A stretch of DNA of 64,000 bases from an uncultured Clostridia bacterium (GCA_947625375.1 CANQOC010000003.1:1-64000); one strand, 5' to 3'. Shown: positions 25,508-33,976, counted from the stretch's first letter. The notes: a model not told the origin generated them from the letters alone. Program-made: numbers and translations.

Positions 25508-26605
25508 ATGAACAAAAGGATAAAATACGCCGTCACGGCGGCGGTCTGCGGCCTCTGGATATTCGGTCTTTCGCTCCTCGGGTTAATCCTCCCAGACGGC
25601 GACGTCTCGCTCTCGGAGCGCCGAAAGCTCGCGGTCTTCCCGAAGCTCTCGGCCGAATCCCTTTCGGACGGAAGCTTTACCGCCGACTTCGAGAAATATT
25701 CCGCCGACCAATTCCCACTCCGCGACGGCTTCAGGCGAATCAAGGCGTTCGGGGAATACTTCGTCTTCGGACAGTCAGACTCGAACGGCATCTATCTTCG
25801 GGACGGCTATGCCTCGAAGCTTGAATACCCGCTCAATCCCGACGGCGTCGGACACGTCGCCGAGAGAATGGGGTATATCTATGACACATATCTCAAGGAC
25901 TCGGGCGGGAAGGTCTATCTCTCAATAATCCCCGACAAAAACTATTTTATGGCAGACGGGATTTACCCGAAGCTCGACTATGACGAGCTCGTCTCGACCC
26001 TGCGCGAAGGCGCGGACTTTGCCGAATATATCGACATCTTCCCCTGTCTCGGCCTCTCGGACTACTACCGCACCGACACCCACTGGCGGCAGGAGAGGAT
26101 TACCGGCGCCGCAAAGGCGCTTGCCGCGGGAATGGGGGTCGAAATCGAGTGCGACTATGAGGAAAAGGCGCTTGACAAGCCGTTTTACGGCGTATATTGC
26201 GGGCAGTCGGCGCTCCCGCTCGAGGGCGAAGAGATGATTTATCTCGACTCGGAGGAGATGTCGCAAATCGAGGTTTATAACGCCGAAACCGGCGCGTCCG
26301 AGGGGGTTTATGTCCTCGAAAACGCCGGCGGCAGCGACCCTTATGAAATCTTCCTCGACGGTCCGCGCTCGCTGATGACGCTGACAAACCCGAACGCGAA
26401 GACCGACCGCGAGCTTGTCGTCTTCCGCGACAGCTTCGGCTCGAGCATCGCACCCCTTCTCGCCGAGGGCTACCGGACGGTGACGCTGATTGACATTCGC
26501 TATCTCCCGTCGCCGAACCTCAAATTTTTCGTCGACTTCGAGGGGAAGGACGTGCTGTTTCTCTACAGCACTCTCGTCATCAACAACGGCGAGACGATGA
26601 GATAA
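25508..26605 (+). CDS. DHHW-type (AlgJ/AlgX-like) SGNH acetylation protein
   Basis: One N-terminal membrane helix (residues 8-29), then a luminal SGNH-hydrolase-like domain. DTHW (in YRTDTHWRQE) gives the catalytic Asp-His pair and VFRDSFGSS supplies the nucleophile Ser; FRDSFxS is the family's usual string. The start region LSERRKLAVFP and DQFPLRDGFRRIK is typical of clostridial DHHW proteins. It is expected to hand the acetyl group delivered by the MBOAT protein to an exopolysaccharide. GAGGAGGCGGAGAT precedes the ATG. Ends in a terminator. Confidence 0.85.
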   Translation: MNKRIKYAVTAAVCGLWIFGLSLLGLILPDGDVSLSERRKLAVFPKLSAESLSDGSFTADFEKYSADQFPLRDGFRRIKAFGEYFVFGQSDSNGIYLRDGYASKLEYPLNPDGVGHVAERMGYIYDTYLKDSGGKVYLSIIPDKNYFMADGIYPKLDYDELVSTLREGADFAEYIDIFPCLGLSDYYRTDTHWRQERITGAAKALAAGMGVEIECDYEEKALDKPFYGVYCGQSALPLEGEEMIYLDSEEMSQIEVYNAETGASEGVYVLENAGGSDPYEIFLDGPRSLMTLTNPNAKTDRELVVFRDSFGSSIAPLLAEGYRTVTLIDIRYLPSPNLKFFVDFEGKDVLFLYSTLVINNGETMR

Positions 26606-26621
26606 GGTATATAAAAAGGTC

Positions 26622-26651
26622 GCCTGCGCTTGAAGTGCGCAGGCGGTCGGT
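26622..26651 (+). terminator. Rho-independent terminator
   Basis: GCCTGCGCT-TGAA-GTGCGCAGGC, followed by a weak GGTCGGTTT tract. Confidence 0.6.
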
Positions 26652-26689
26652 TTATGTATAGGGGTGGGGGAGTATATCTGTATCGCCGT

Positions 26690-27043
26690 TCAGGGTTCTT
26701 TCCAAAATTCACCTTTGTGAAAATTCGGGTTTCCGAGAGGCTTTGCGGTCAGGCGGAACTTCACACACCCGTCGGGGCAGACAAGGGTCTTGCTGTATCT
26801 GCCGTCCCCTCCGAGATTTTCTAAGTCACCGCCGCTTCGCACCGCTTCCATGACAGGATAGAGCATCATCATCGTTTTGCTGCAAATGCCGTATCCCTCG
26901 CTGTTTACAGGGCATCCGTAGGTGCAGCGATAAGTATCGCCTATTTCCTCGCCGTTGCGGCAATAATTTTCGGTGCGGTCTCCCTGAAGAAATCCTATAA
27001 CTTCAATTCTGAACTCATATTCTTCATCATACCATTTTTTCAT
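26690..27043 (-). CDS. TIGR04076-like small Cys protein
   Basis: 117 residues: an N-terminal (Y)EFRIEVIGF strand, GDTYRCTYGCP, EGYGICSKTMMMLYPVMEAVRSGGDL, then CPDGCVKFRLTAKPL at the C-terminus. This matches my recollection of the uncharacterised TIGR04076 family (CxxxCP and GIC...GG...CPDG.V.F). The regularly spaced cysteines suggest metal or Fe-S binding, not established. No strong ribosome site; the ATG is preceded by GAGGATAACAT. Stands alone on the minus strand between a terminator and a GNAT gene. Confidence 0.6.
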   Translation of the reverse strand: MKKWYDEEYEFRIEVIGFLQGDRTENYCRNGEEIGDTYRCTYGCPVNSEGYGICSKTMMMLYPVMEAVRSGGDLENLGGDGRYSKTLVCPDGCVKFRLTAKPLGNPNFHKGEFWKEP

Positions 27044-27096
27044 ATGTTATCCTCTATCTTCCAATCTCTTTCCGCAGCTGTGCATAAGGGCGGGGA

Positions 27097-27531
27097 TTAC
27101 AGCCACTGTATAAAAGCCGTCTTATCGTTTCGGTTATATCCCGCCCGTTCATAAAAGCGGAGGGTGTCCTCGCTTTTTGAACCGGTCAGAAGCATAATTT
27201 TATAACAGTTTTCGCGCCGCGCGATTTCCCTCGCAAAATTCAGACAAGCCGTCGCGTAACCCTTATTTCTGTGTTTCCTGTCGGTAACGACGTTTTCAAT
27301 CAGGGCATAGGGGCGCTGTCCGTGCGTCAGATTCGGAATAATAACGCATACGCAGGAGGACACTAAAACGCCGTTTTCGTCCGCGACGATTATATGATGA
27401 TTCCCGTCGTTGATAATGCTGTTCCATATCGAAACAACTCGGTCGTCTTTATCGGGAAGCGGGTTATCGTGCAGCTGTGTATAAAGCGACAAAAGACCGT
27501 CAAAATCCTTTTCGTTAATTTCTCTTATCAT
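27097..27531 (-). CDS. GNAT family N-acetyltransferase
   Basis: 144 residues with the complete GNAT core: IREINEKDFDGLLSLY at the N-terminus, the beta4 segment ALIENVVTDRKHRNKGYAT holding the acetyl-CoA loop (R/Q)xxGxA as HRNKGYA, and the C-terminal LRFYERAGYN motif. Substrate unknown; small clostridial GNATs of this kind often acetylate amines. It overlaps nothing and is followed by a stretch of CTCTATC low-complexity repeats (about 27045-27070 and 27560-27600) on both flanks, suggesting a small mobile-like cassette. Confidence 0.8.
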   Translation of the reverse strand: MIREINEKDFDGLLSLYTQLHDNPLPDKDDRVVSIWNSIINDGNHHIIVADENGVLVSSCVCVIIPNLTHGQRPYALIENVVTDRKHRNKGYATACLNFAREIARRENCYKIMLLTGSKSEDTLRFYERAGYNRNDKTAFIQWL

Positions 27532-27634
27532 AATCCTGTCCCGCCGAGGCTTGCCGACGCGCCTCTATCCTCTATCTTCCAATCTCTATCCTCTATCTTG
27601 TCATCTTTCCGCAACTATGCTATAATGGGGGAGG

Positions 27635-28339
27635 CTACTCCTTACCCTCGAGCTTTCTGATGCGGGATTCGCTGTTCTTGATGAGATTGACCATCGAGGA
27701 ATAGTACCGCGGGTACTGGTCGGCGAGGCTTCGGGTGTCGATTCTGAGGTCCTCGCTGTCGGTGACGGCGTCTTCGCCCTCGAGGGAGACCCCGGACGAC
27801 GCGGCCGCAACCTTTGATTCGCAAAGGCTCATGACGGCGCTTCCGCCCGCCTGTGACGACGTCTTTTCTATCATGAAGAAGTTCTCGTCGTTGGCGCCGT
27901 TGGCGGAATAAATATAGCGGAACATCTTATAAACCGCGAGCATTATATATGCCGAAATTTCTTTTATGACCGTCGACGAGCCGCACCGCGTCATCATCGA
28001 AAACAGGACGTTGAGAGAGTTGTTTATAAGCTTTTTGTTGAACGCAATCATAACCGACCCGGGCGTGACCTTATCGCGCTGGTTCGGGTCGTCCTCGGGG
28101 ATATCGTCGACCGAAATCGTCTTCCCCTCCGGCTCGGGGGAGCGGCCGAGAAGATAGTCGCAGCTTACGTTATAATAGTCGGCGGAGCGGACCAAAAAGT
28201 CGAGTCCGCACTCGCGCTTGCCCTTTTCATAGTGGGACAAAAGTCCCTGTGACACGCCGAGGTCTTCGGCCGCCTTTTTCTGTGATAGCTTTCGTTCTTT
28301 TCTCAGAAGAGTCATTATACGCGCAAAATCGCTGCTCAC
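27635..28339 (-). CDS. XRE-family transcriptional regulator (234 aa)
   Basis: N-terminal helix-turn-helix (residues 6-62; LSQKKAAEDLGVSQGLLSHYEKGKRE) of the Cro/CI type, ending in the frequent DYLLGR linker. The remaining 165 residues are a helical effector domain of unknown ligand, with a Ser/Ala-rich stretch and a basic end (RIRKLEGKE). Divergent from the phosphoglycerate-mutase-like gene; the shared 135-nt promoter region contains the palindrome TTTTACAAATTGTAAAA (28393-28409), a likely operator for this protein. Confidence 0.85.
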   Translation of the reverse strand: MSSDFARIMTLLRKERKLSQKKAAEDLGVSQGLLSHYEKGKRECGLDFLVRSADYYNVSCDYLLGRSPEPEGKTISVDDIPEDDPNQRDKVTPGSVMIAFNKKLINNSLNVLFSMMTRCGSSTVIKEISAYIMLAVYKMFRYIYSANGANDENFFMIEKTSSQAGGSAVMSLCESKVAAASSGVSLEGEDAVTDSEDLRIDTRSLADQYPRYYSSMVNLIKNSESRIRKLEGKE

Positions 28340-28392
28340 ATCGTCACCTCATCGCAAATTTAATAATAACATACTGAATATTATACAACCTT

Positions 28393-28409
28393 TTTTACAA
28401 ATTGTAAAA
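28393..28409. promoter_or_regulatory. Palindromic operator candidate
   Basis: TTTTACAA-A-TTGTAAAA, a perfect 8-bp inverted repeat between the divergent XRE and mutase genes. Auto-regulation is the natural guess. Confidence 0.5.
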
Positions 28410-28474
28410 CAGTATTCTATATAAATTTTCATCTCGGTTTTTGTAGAAAAATGCCAAACGGAGGTATCTCAAAA

Positions 28475-29095
28475 ATGAAAGGCTACAGAATCCACTTTAT
28501 CCGCCACGCAATCTGTCAGGCAAACGAGGAAGGGCGCTATTGCGGCATCACCGAGTCGGAGATTTCGCCGAGGGGGCGCCGCGAGCTTATCGCGAAGGCG
28601 GAAAAATTCGTCTATCCCCCCGCGGACAAGGTCTATGTGAGTCCGCTTAAGCGGTGTATATCGACCGCGGCGTTTTTATATCCCGAGGGGTATGCGCGGG
28701 TCGTCCCAGAGCTTCGCGAGATGAATTTCGGCGACTTCGAGGGAAAGCTTCTGACCGAAATCAAGGACCTTCCGGAATACAAGGCATTTTTAAAGGGCGG
28801 TCTCGACAATCCTCCGCCGAACGGCGAGAGCCTTCGGAGCGTTGTGACGCGGTGCTGCGAGGGTCTCGACTTCATTATCCGCGACATGATGGCGAACGGC
28901 TATGAATCGGCGGTCGCGGTCACCCACGGCGGGATTATCATGAACATGATGTCATGCTTCGGTCTGCCGAAATATTCGCCGAACGACTATGCCTGCGACT
29001 TCGGCGAGGGGTATACCGTCCTCGTCACCGCGCAGATGTGGCAGCAGTCGGGGGCATTCGAGGTGCTCGGAAAGCTGCCGTATGAGAGGGGGTAG
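28475..29095 (+). CDS. Histidine phosphatase / phosphoglycerate mutase-like protein
   Basis: Histidine phosphatase superfamily, about 206 residues. FIRHA holds the catalytic His (the usual RHG is RHA here), followed by YVSPLKRCISTA, ELREMNFGDFEGK with the acid Glu, and VTHGGIIMN with the second His. Clostridial members include CobC-like adenosylcobalamin phosphatases and generic phosphatases; the substrate is open. Start placed at the ATG after GGAGGTATCTC; an upstream ATG (28451) lies before that ribosome site. Divergent from the XRE regulator. Confidence 0.85.
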   Translation: MKGYRIHFIRHAICQANEEGRYCGITESEISPRGRRELIAKAEKFVYPPADKVYVSPLKRCISTAAFLYPEGYARVVPELREMNFGDFEGKLLTEIKDLPEYKAFLKGGLDNPPPNGESLRSVVTRCCEGLDFIIRDMMANGYESAVAVTHGGIIMNMMSCFGLPKYSPNDYACDFGEGYTVLVTAQMWQQSGAFEVLGKLPYERG

Positions 29096-30000
29096 GAGCT
29101 GGCAGAGGGCAGAGGACAGAGGGGCAGATGTCAGAAGTTAGAGATTAGAGGATAGAATTCTGACATCTGACTTCTGATATCTGTATTCTGACAGGGCGCA
29201 GGCGCACTGCCTTGTAAAAGGTATTCGCTGCGCTCATGCTATTTTTAGATTCCTGCCCCCTTCCCCCTCCCACATGGGAGGGGGTTCTACATAGCTAAGG
29301 CTTTGAGTGCCGCCTTTCGGCGGGATATGCTTGCGCACGGACTATAACTTTGCTCGAAACTATGAAGCGCTTGGAAAAATAGAGCAACGCCGCACCTTAT
29401 AAAAGGAATTCGCTTCGCTCATGCTATTTTTAGACTCCTACCCCCTTCCCCCTCCCACATGGGAGGGGGTTCTGCGTTGCCAAAGTTTGGATTGCCGCCT
29501 GACGGCGGGGGAAATTTGCGGCGATGTCATAATTCGCTAAATGCTTTACTTTGCGGCGTACGCTAAACACAACATCTTTGATGTTTCTCCGTCTTTTTTC
29601 TTCCACACCCCCTGCCCCCTCTCCCTCAGTGAGAGAGGGGGGTTCCACCCCACACCCGGCCGTTCACGTTCGTGAACGGCGCGACCACTCCCCTCGAGGG
29701 GAGTGGTACTTGGCAAGGGGGACACTTTGGCAGGGTTTAGAAAAATCGTGTGCTGACGCACTGCCTTACTATAAGGTATTCGCTGCGCTCATGCTATCTA
29801 AAGTCACCCCTCCCCGACCCTCCCCTCAAGGGGAGGGGGTTCCGCATCGCCATAATCTCTTGATATCCGCCTATCGTCGGGGAAAATTTGAGACGACGTC
29901 ACGCCTTGCATAAGGCGGCCTCTTATAATTCCGACCTCTGACTTCTCGTTTCTGTTCTCTGACAGTCCCTCCAAAGCAAAAGGGAGGTCTGCGCCTCCCT
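29096..30000. repeat. Intergenic repeat island 3
   Basis: No gene. TCAGAAG/GACAGAG tracts (29099-29192), then three copies of the block AAGGTATTCGCTGCGCTCAT with adjacent CCCTCCCACATGGGAGGG-type palindromes (about 29211-29290, 29397-29475, 29762-29845), GCCGCC(T)GACGGCGGGG modules, one triple-palindrome module (29599-29730), and another TCAGA tract before 29970. Confidence 0.8.
29599..29730 (+). repeat. Triple-palindrome module, copy 2
   Basis: CTTCCACACCCCC, then CTCTCCCTCAGTGAGAGAG, GCCGTTCACGTTCGTGAACG, and CCACTCCCCTCGAGGGGAGT arms in order, ending TTGGCA...GGACACTTT. Confidence 0.75.
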
Positions 30001-31038
30001 TTATTCCACCAGCAAATTCATCGACCCGAGCTTGACGCCCTCCATCTCGTATCGCTCGACCGCGGTCAGAAGAAGGTACCCCGCCGTCGGCGTCTCGCCC
30101 TCGGAAATCTCGTCGGCGTCGACGGTCATATAAATCTCAAGGTTGTTGACGAAGAGGTCGGTCGTGACCGGCTCGACCGCGCGCGAACAGGGGATTACCG
30201 TCGCGATGATGATGTACCGCTCGCATATCTGCCAGTTGTAGAGCGTCCCGACATACTCGCGGAACTCGCTGTCGAGGTCGTAGTCGTCGCGGTAGGTCTC
30301 GAAGAAATAGACGAGCTCGTCGTAGCCGTCGATTATGTCGACAACCTTCTCGGGCGAGTCGGTAAGCGCGTCGGCGCGGTAGCAGAAGTTCCAGAATTCG
30401 GGGTTATAGATTCTGAACCGCTCGGCGTCGTATGCCGAGGTCTCGCCGGCGTCGCTCACGTCGGTGAAGTCGATGCTGAGCTCCATGTCCTCGACGCCGT
30501 CGAAGCACCCCTTCGGGCCAATGAAGACGAGGTGATAGACCGTGTCGTTCTGCGGCGCCTCGTCGGGGCGGTGCCGGGTGATGCTGATTCCGACCTTGCC
30601 GTTTCCGACAGTCACCGGGCCGGCGTCGTGGTCGACATATGAGCTCGGCTCGTTTATGACCAGCAAAATCACGTCGTTCTGAGCAAGATATTCGTCGCTG
30701 AAAGAGTTTAGGAGGATTGTGAACTTGCTCCCGTAGAGGTACACATACTGCGTCGCCTCAAAATAGTCGGACACCTCGCGGTACGAGTGCGGGTGGACTA
30801 TTCTCGGGAGCTCCGCCGCGCCGCCGCTGAGCTGCATTGTGATATAGCTTCCGTAAAACTCGCCGACCGCGCGGGTCTCGCCGTCCGCGGGAATCGTCTC
30901 GGGGAGATTTTGTGATGACATGTCCGCCGTCGCGGCCGACTCAATCGGCGGAAGAGGCTCTATTACGCCCCGGCACGCCGTCAGCATCACCGCCGCCGCA
31001 ATCACCAGCGCAAGCGCCGCACGCCGCAATCCTTGCAC
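30001..31038 (-). CDS. Secreted lipoprotein, unknown function (345 aa)
   Basis: Starts at GTG, 8 nt after AAGGAG; this gives the signal peptide VQGLRRAALALVIAAAVMLTAC with a lipobox LTAC. An Ala/Ser linker and a roughly 300-residue acidic domain follow (many Asp, Tyr, Glu), with no motif I recognise. The single domain contains several beta-rich stretches such as KFTILLNSF and YIIIATVIP. The longer upstream frame runs through the promoter and repeats and is rejected. Promoter at 31114-31142. No operon partner. Confidence 0.7.
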   Translation of the reverse strand: MQGLRRAALALVIAAAVMLTACRGVIEPLPPIESAATADMSSQNLPETIPADGETRAVGEFYGSYITMQLSGGAAELPRIVHPHSYREVSDYFEATQYVYLYGSKFTILLNSFSDEYLAQNDVILLVINEPSSYVDHDAGPVTVGNGKVGISITRHRPDEAPQNDTVYHLVFIGPKGCFDGVEDMELSIDFTDVSDAGETSAYDAERFRIYNPEFWNFCYRADALTDSPEKVVDIIDGYDELVYFFETYRDDYDLDSEFREYVGTLYNWQICERYIIIATVIPCSRAVEPVTTDLFVNNLEIYMTVDADEISEGETPTAGYLLLTAVERYEMEGVKLGSMNLLVE

Positions 31039-31113
31039 AAAACCATCTCCTTCCCCGCTTATTATCTGCCTCCGCGCCTGCGATAACCCCTCGCGCGCAA
31101 AGTTTTTCAGTTT

Positions 31114-31142
31114 ATTGTAGCATAAAAGCGGAAGGATTGCAA
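31114..31142 (-). promoter_or_regulatory. Promoter of the 345-aa lipoprotein
   Basis: Minus strand TTGCAA (31142-31137), 17 nt, TACAAT (31119-31114). Confidence 0.7.
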
Positions 31143-31149
31143 GAGCAGA

Positions 31150-31909
31150 TGGGCCCTTTAGTGGCACATCAAGAGGACAGAAGTGAGAAGCCATAGGGCA
31201 GAAGTTGGAGATTGGATGATAGAAGATAGAGGATAGATGGCGGATGTCTGACCTCTGATATCTGTATTCTGGCATGAGAGCATCGTTCCCGCCTTGCTAA
31301 AAGGTATTCGCTGCGCTCATGCTATCGATAGACTCCCACCCCCTTCCCCCTCCCACATGGGAGGGGGTTATGTTGCTCATACTTTACAGTGCCGCCTGAC
31401 GGCGGGGGAAATCTTGCACGGTGCCATACGTTACATAAAGTGTCCACTTTACAGCGGATGCTAAATGCCTCATCTTTGTAGTCTCTGTGCTCTTTTTTCT
31501 TCCACACCCCCAGTCCCCCTCTCCCTCAGTGAGAGAGAGGGGGTTCCACCCTACACCCGGCCGTTCACGTTCGTGAACGGCGCGACCACTCCCCTCGAGG
31601 GGAGTGGTACTTGGCAGGGAGGACACTTGCGAGCGCTACAGATAGCTTGCAGAGGCGCTGCGCCTCGCTAATAAGGAGTCCGCCGTTGGCGGACGCTCTC
31701 CGCGTCACTCGGCCGTGACGCATTTCGCCTGTTCCCCTCCCCCTGCCCCCTCCCCGACGGGGAGGGGAATCGCACAGCTTCGGCCTCAGCTCCTATGAGG
31801 GCGCAGTCCGCGACCGTCGAAGACGGTCGAAACGAAAGGAGCAGGAAAAATCCCTCCGGATTTTTTCTGCTTCCTTTCGTTTGCGCGCGGAGCGCGCAGG
31901 ACTGCGCCT
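31150..31909. repeat. Intergenic repeat island 4
   Basis: No gene. A half GTGGCACATCAAGAGGACAG repeat, low-complexity GATAGA/TCTGA tracts (31180-31276), the AAGGTATTCGCTGCGCTCAT block with its palindrome (about 31300-31370), a triple-palindrome module (31499-31628), a further CCCTCCCCGACGGGGAGGG palindrome (about 31745-31768) and a four-way-junction element (31799-31910). Confidence 0.8.
31499..31628 (+). repeat. Triple-palindrome module, copy 3
   Basis: Same three arms in the same order as copy 2, nearly identical through the GTTCACGTTCGTGAAC and CTCGAG centres. Confidence 0.75.
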
Positions 31910-31910
31910 C
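31799..31910 (-). repeat. Four-way-junction palindromic element, copy C
   Basis: Outer stem GGCGCAGTCC with GGACTGCGCC; hairpins GACCGTC-GAA-GACGGTC, a long central arm (AACGAAAGGAGCAG pairing with CTGCTTCCTTTCGTT, one bulge) and GCGCGC-GGA-GCGCGC. Its right foot overlaps the stop codon of the next gene. Confidence 0.75.
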
Positions 31911-32149
31911 TACACCTCCACCTTCACCCTCGTGCCGTCGGCGCTTTCGACCTCGGCGAGCGTGAATTTGCCGTGCTTTCTGCGGTAGCGCTTAAGCTCC
32001 TTTAATATCTTTTCCATCGAGCGCGGCGGGAGGTCGCCGTCCTCGCCGACGGACTTTTCGACAAGCTTCGCCGCCGGACGGCTGAACAAAACCGCGTTCG
32101 GAATCGGTATGTAGAGGCTCAGCTTGCCGGTTTTTACTGTCACCTTCAT
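31910..32149 (-). CDS. Small protein sharing a domain with the adjacent XRE regulator (79 aa)
   Basis: The sequence begins MKVTVKTGKLSLYIPIPNAV and ends AEVESADGTRVKVEV. The end resembles the end of the upstream regulator (VDVESADGDVVRLYVD), and both have a VNLP/IPIP-type strand, so both probably carry the same small domain, free here and HTH-linked there. The ATG is 3 nt after the regulator's stop, with only a weak ribosome site, indicating translational coupling. Function unknown; such stand-alone partners may bind the regulator or the same ligand. A four-way-junction repeat abuts its stop codon. Confidence 0.65.
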   Translation of the reverse strand: MKVTVKTGKLSLYIPIPNAVLFSRPAAKLVEKSVGEDGDLPPRSMEKILKELKRYRRKHGKFTLAEVESADGTRVKVEV

Positions 32150-32152
32150 CGC

Positions 32153-32647
32153 TCAGTCCACATAAAGCCGGACGACATCTCCGTCGGCGCTCTCGACATC
32201 GACAAGGTTCCCGACGGCGCCGTTGTGCGCGGCCTCGAGAATCTTCGCAAAGTCGATGTTCCGAAGCATTTCGCTGTCAATCCCAATCTCCGGCGTCGCC
32301 ATTCCCATCTGGAACCCGAGCTCGACGAGTCCCATCGGCAGGTTTACGCGTATTTTGTCGCCGTCCGAAGAGTTACAGATGACGTGCAGGGTCATGTCCG
32401 AGACGTCTTTCCGCTGTTCCTGCGGCAAAAGCCGCACCTCCGGCTCGCTCTCGCCGCTCAGAAGCCGGTCGACCGTCACGCCCAAGAGCTTCGCGAGCTC
32501 GGGCAGCAGTGTGATGTCGGGGCAGGTCTGGTCGTTCTCCCACTTTGAGACCGCCTGCGGACTGACCCCGAGCCGCTCGGCGAGGTCCTCCTGTTTAAGA
32601 CCGCGTTCGCGCCGCAGCGCCGAAATTCTTTTACCCAATGTGTCCAT
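32153..32647 (-). CDS. XRE-family regulator with C-terminal ESADG domain (164 aa)
   Basis: Cro/CI helix-turn-helix at residues 7-61 (LKQEDLAERLGVSPQAVSKWENDQTCPDI; the linker ends VDRLLSGE). After a charged linker comes a C-terminal domain (about 85-164: MTLHVICNSSDGDKIRVNLP, then EAAHNGAVGNLVDVESADGD). This second domain reappears alone in the coupled downstream gene. The combination suggests a regulator that senses a ligand or the membrane through that domain; not established. GGAGATTATTTAA precedes the ATG. Confidence 0.8.
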   Translation of the reverse strand: MDTLGKRISALRRERGLKQEDLAERLGVSPQAVSKWENDQTCPDITLLPELAKLLGVTVDRLLSGESEPEVRLLPQEQRKDVSDMTLHVICNSSDGDKIRVNLPMGLVELGFQMGMATPEIGIDSEMLRNIDFAKILEAAHNGAVGNLVDVESADGDVVRLYVD

Positions 32648-32864
32648 TTAAATAATCTCCTTGATTTTATTCGGCAAACATCGGGCCCATGACCTTTGCC
32701 GTAACTATATTTTACCCCGCCTGCCGCGCTTTTTCAATGACCTATCCGTTGTTTTCCGCCGATTTTGCTCAACCGCGCGTTGTTTTTTCACTCAACGGGA
32801 GGTTGAGAGGGGAGGGGGGAACATAATAACCCCCGCCATGCCGCAGCACGCGGGGGGTGACTTT

Positions 32865-33146
32865 TTATTCACTCCCTCTCAGGTCGTCGATGACCTGCTG
32901 GAGATGTGTAAGCTGAATGTCGCTCAGACCGTCGGTGTCGAGGTGGCGCGACCCTTCGCGTCCGAGAAGATAATCGGTCGTCACGCCGAAGAATTCGGCA
33001 AGCCGCACAAGAATCTCTACCGACGGCATGATGTTTTCGTTCTCCCAGTTTGAAACGCTCTGCTTGCTCGCGCACACCGCTTTCCCGAGCTCCTCTTGCT
33101 TAAGACCACGCTCCGTCCGGAGTCTGCGTATCATCTGCCCCAACAT
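32865..33146 (-). CDS. Small XRE-family regulator (93 aa)
   Basis: Almost entirely a Cro/CI helix-turn-helix (residues 3-60, LKQEELGKAVCASKQSVSNWENENIMPSV) with the common DYLLGREGSR linker and a short helical tail. Start at the ATG after GAGGTGATATAT; an upstream in-frame codon lies on the ribosome site. Divergent from the TM2-domain gene, and the 110-nt space between holds the perfect 12-bp inverted repeat AATATTACAATA / TATTGTAATATT (33164-33227), the right arm of which covers that gene's -10 box. Repression of the TM2 gene and itself is likely. Confidence 0.85.
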   Translation of the reverse strand: MLGQMIRRLRTERGLKQEELGKAVCASKQSVSNWENENIMPSVEILVRLAEFFGVTTDYLLGREGSRHLDTDGLSDIQLTHLQQVIDDLRGSE

Positions 33147-33163
33147 ATATATCACCTCGGTCA

Positions 33164-33227
33164 AATATTACAATATATTTTACCCATAATACTTGACAAT
33201 CAATAAATACTATGGTATTGTAATATT
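33164..33227. promoter_or_regulatory. Inverted-repeat operator with embedded promoter
   Basis: AATATTACAATA (33164-33175) and TATTGTAATATT (33216-33227) are exact inverse copies 40 nt apart. The right arm contains the -10 (TATTGT, 33216-33221) of a promoter whose -35 TTGACA is at 33193-33198 (17-nt spacer). Confidence 0.65.
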
Positions 33228-33257
33228 GGACTCAATTAAAACAGGGAGGAAAAATAT

Positions 33258-33605
33258 ATGTCAGAAACAAAGTTCTGCAAATTCTGCGGCGAAACCATTC
33301 CAAACGACGCAGTAATCTGCACAAAATGCGGCAGGCAGGTCGAAGCATCGGCTCAGCAGTCTCAGACGCCGAACATCGTAATCAACAACAGCAATACAAA
33401 CGTCGCCGGCGTCGGCGGAAGAAGAAAAAACAAGTGGGTGGCGATTGCGCTGTGTTTGTGTACTGGCTTTTTGGGCGGGCACAAATTCTATGAAGGCAAA
33501 ACCGGAATGGGCATTTTATATTTGTTCACGGCGGGTCTGTGCATGGTGGGCGTAATAGTTGACCTTATTTCGCTGTTGTTTAAGCCGAACCCGTACTATG
33601 TATAA
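33258..33605 (+). CDS. Zinc-ribbon TM2-domain membrane protein (115 aa)
   Basis: An N-terminal zinc ribbon CKFCGETIPNDAVICTKCG (residues 7-25) is followed by an Asn-rich linker (VINNSNTNVAGVGG) and a TM2 domain: KWVAIALCLCTGFLGGHKFYEGKTGMGILYLF contains the usual GxxGxHxFY-like turn between two membrane helices. TM2 proteins are common in anaerobes with no fixed function; the ribbon may mediate protein contact. Controlled by the XRE operator upstream, and followed 11 nt later by a lipoprotein gene in the same transcript. Confidence 0.85.
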   Translation: MSETKFCKFCGETIPNDAVICTKCGRQVEASAQQSQTPNIVINNSNTNVAGVGGRRKNKWVAIALCLCTGFLGGHKFYEGKTGMGILYLFTAGLCMVGVIVDLISLLFKPNPYYV

Positions 33606-33615
33606 AAGGAGAAAT

Positions 33616-33954
33616 ATGATGAAAAGATTTTTAGTTGTGCTTATTCTTGCGGCGTTGGCACTGACACTTGCAGGCTGCGGCGCGGGCACCGCTGCGCCGG
33701 ACTTTGAAGACACGGCATCGTTTGAAGCCGCGCTGAACAACGGGGATGACCTCGTTGGAAAAACGGTAAAAATCACCGTCGACGAGCTTGTGCCCGACTC
33801 GGCATTCGGGTATAACATTCAAACGGGCGAGCACCTCAATTTCTGCTCTCCGACCAATCCGGGCGTTTCTGTCGGCGACACCCTGACCGTCAAGGTAACC
33901 GAAGTCGCGAGCATGCTCGGCTCGTATGTGATATACTACGAGATAGTAAAATAG
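33616..33954 (+). CDS. Small lipoprotein, possible OB-fold (112 aa)
   Basis: Signal peptide MMKRFLVVLILAALALTLAG with lipobox LAGC, then an acidic domain of about 90 residues. GKTVKITVDELVPDS...GDTLTVKVTEV has the alternating strand pattern of small beta-barrel (OB-like) lipoproteins, but no motif is diagnostic. AAAAGGAGAAAT precedes the first of two tandem ATGs. It lies 11 nt after the TM2 gene and shares its XRE-controlled promoter; a strong terminator follows. Confidence 0.7.
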   Translation: MMKRFLVVLILAALALTLAGCGAGTAAPDFEDTASFEAALNNGDDLVGKTVKITVDELVPDSAFGYNIQTGEHLNFCSPTNPGVSVGDTLTVKVTEVASMLGSYVIYYEIVK

Positions 33955-33976
33955 AGCGACCCCCGTCGCACTCACC

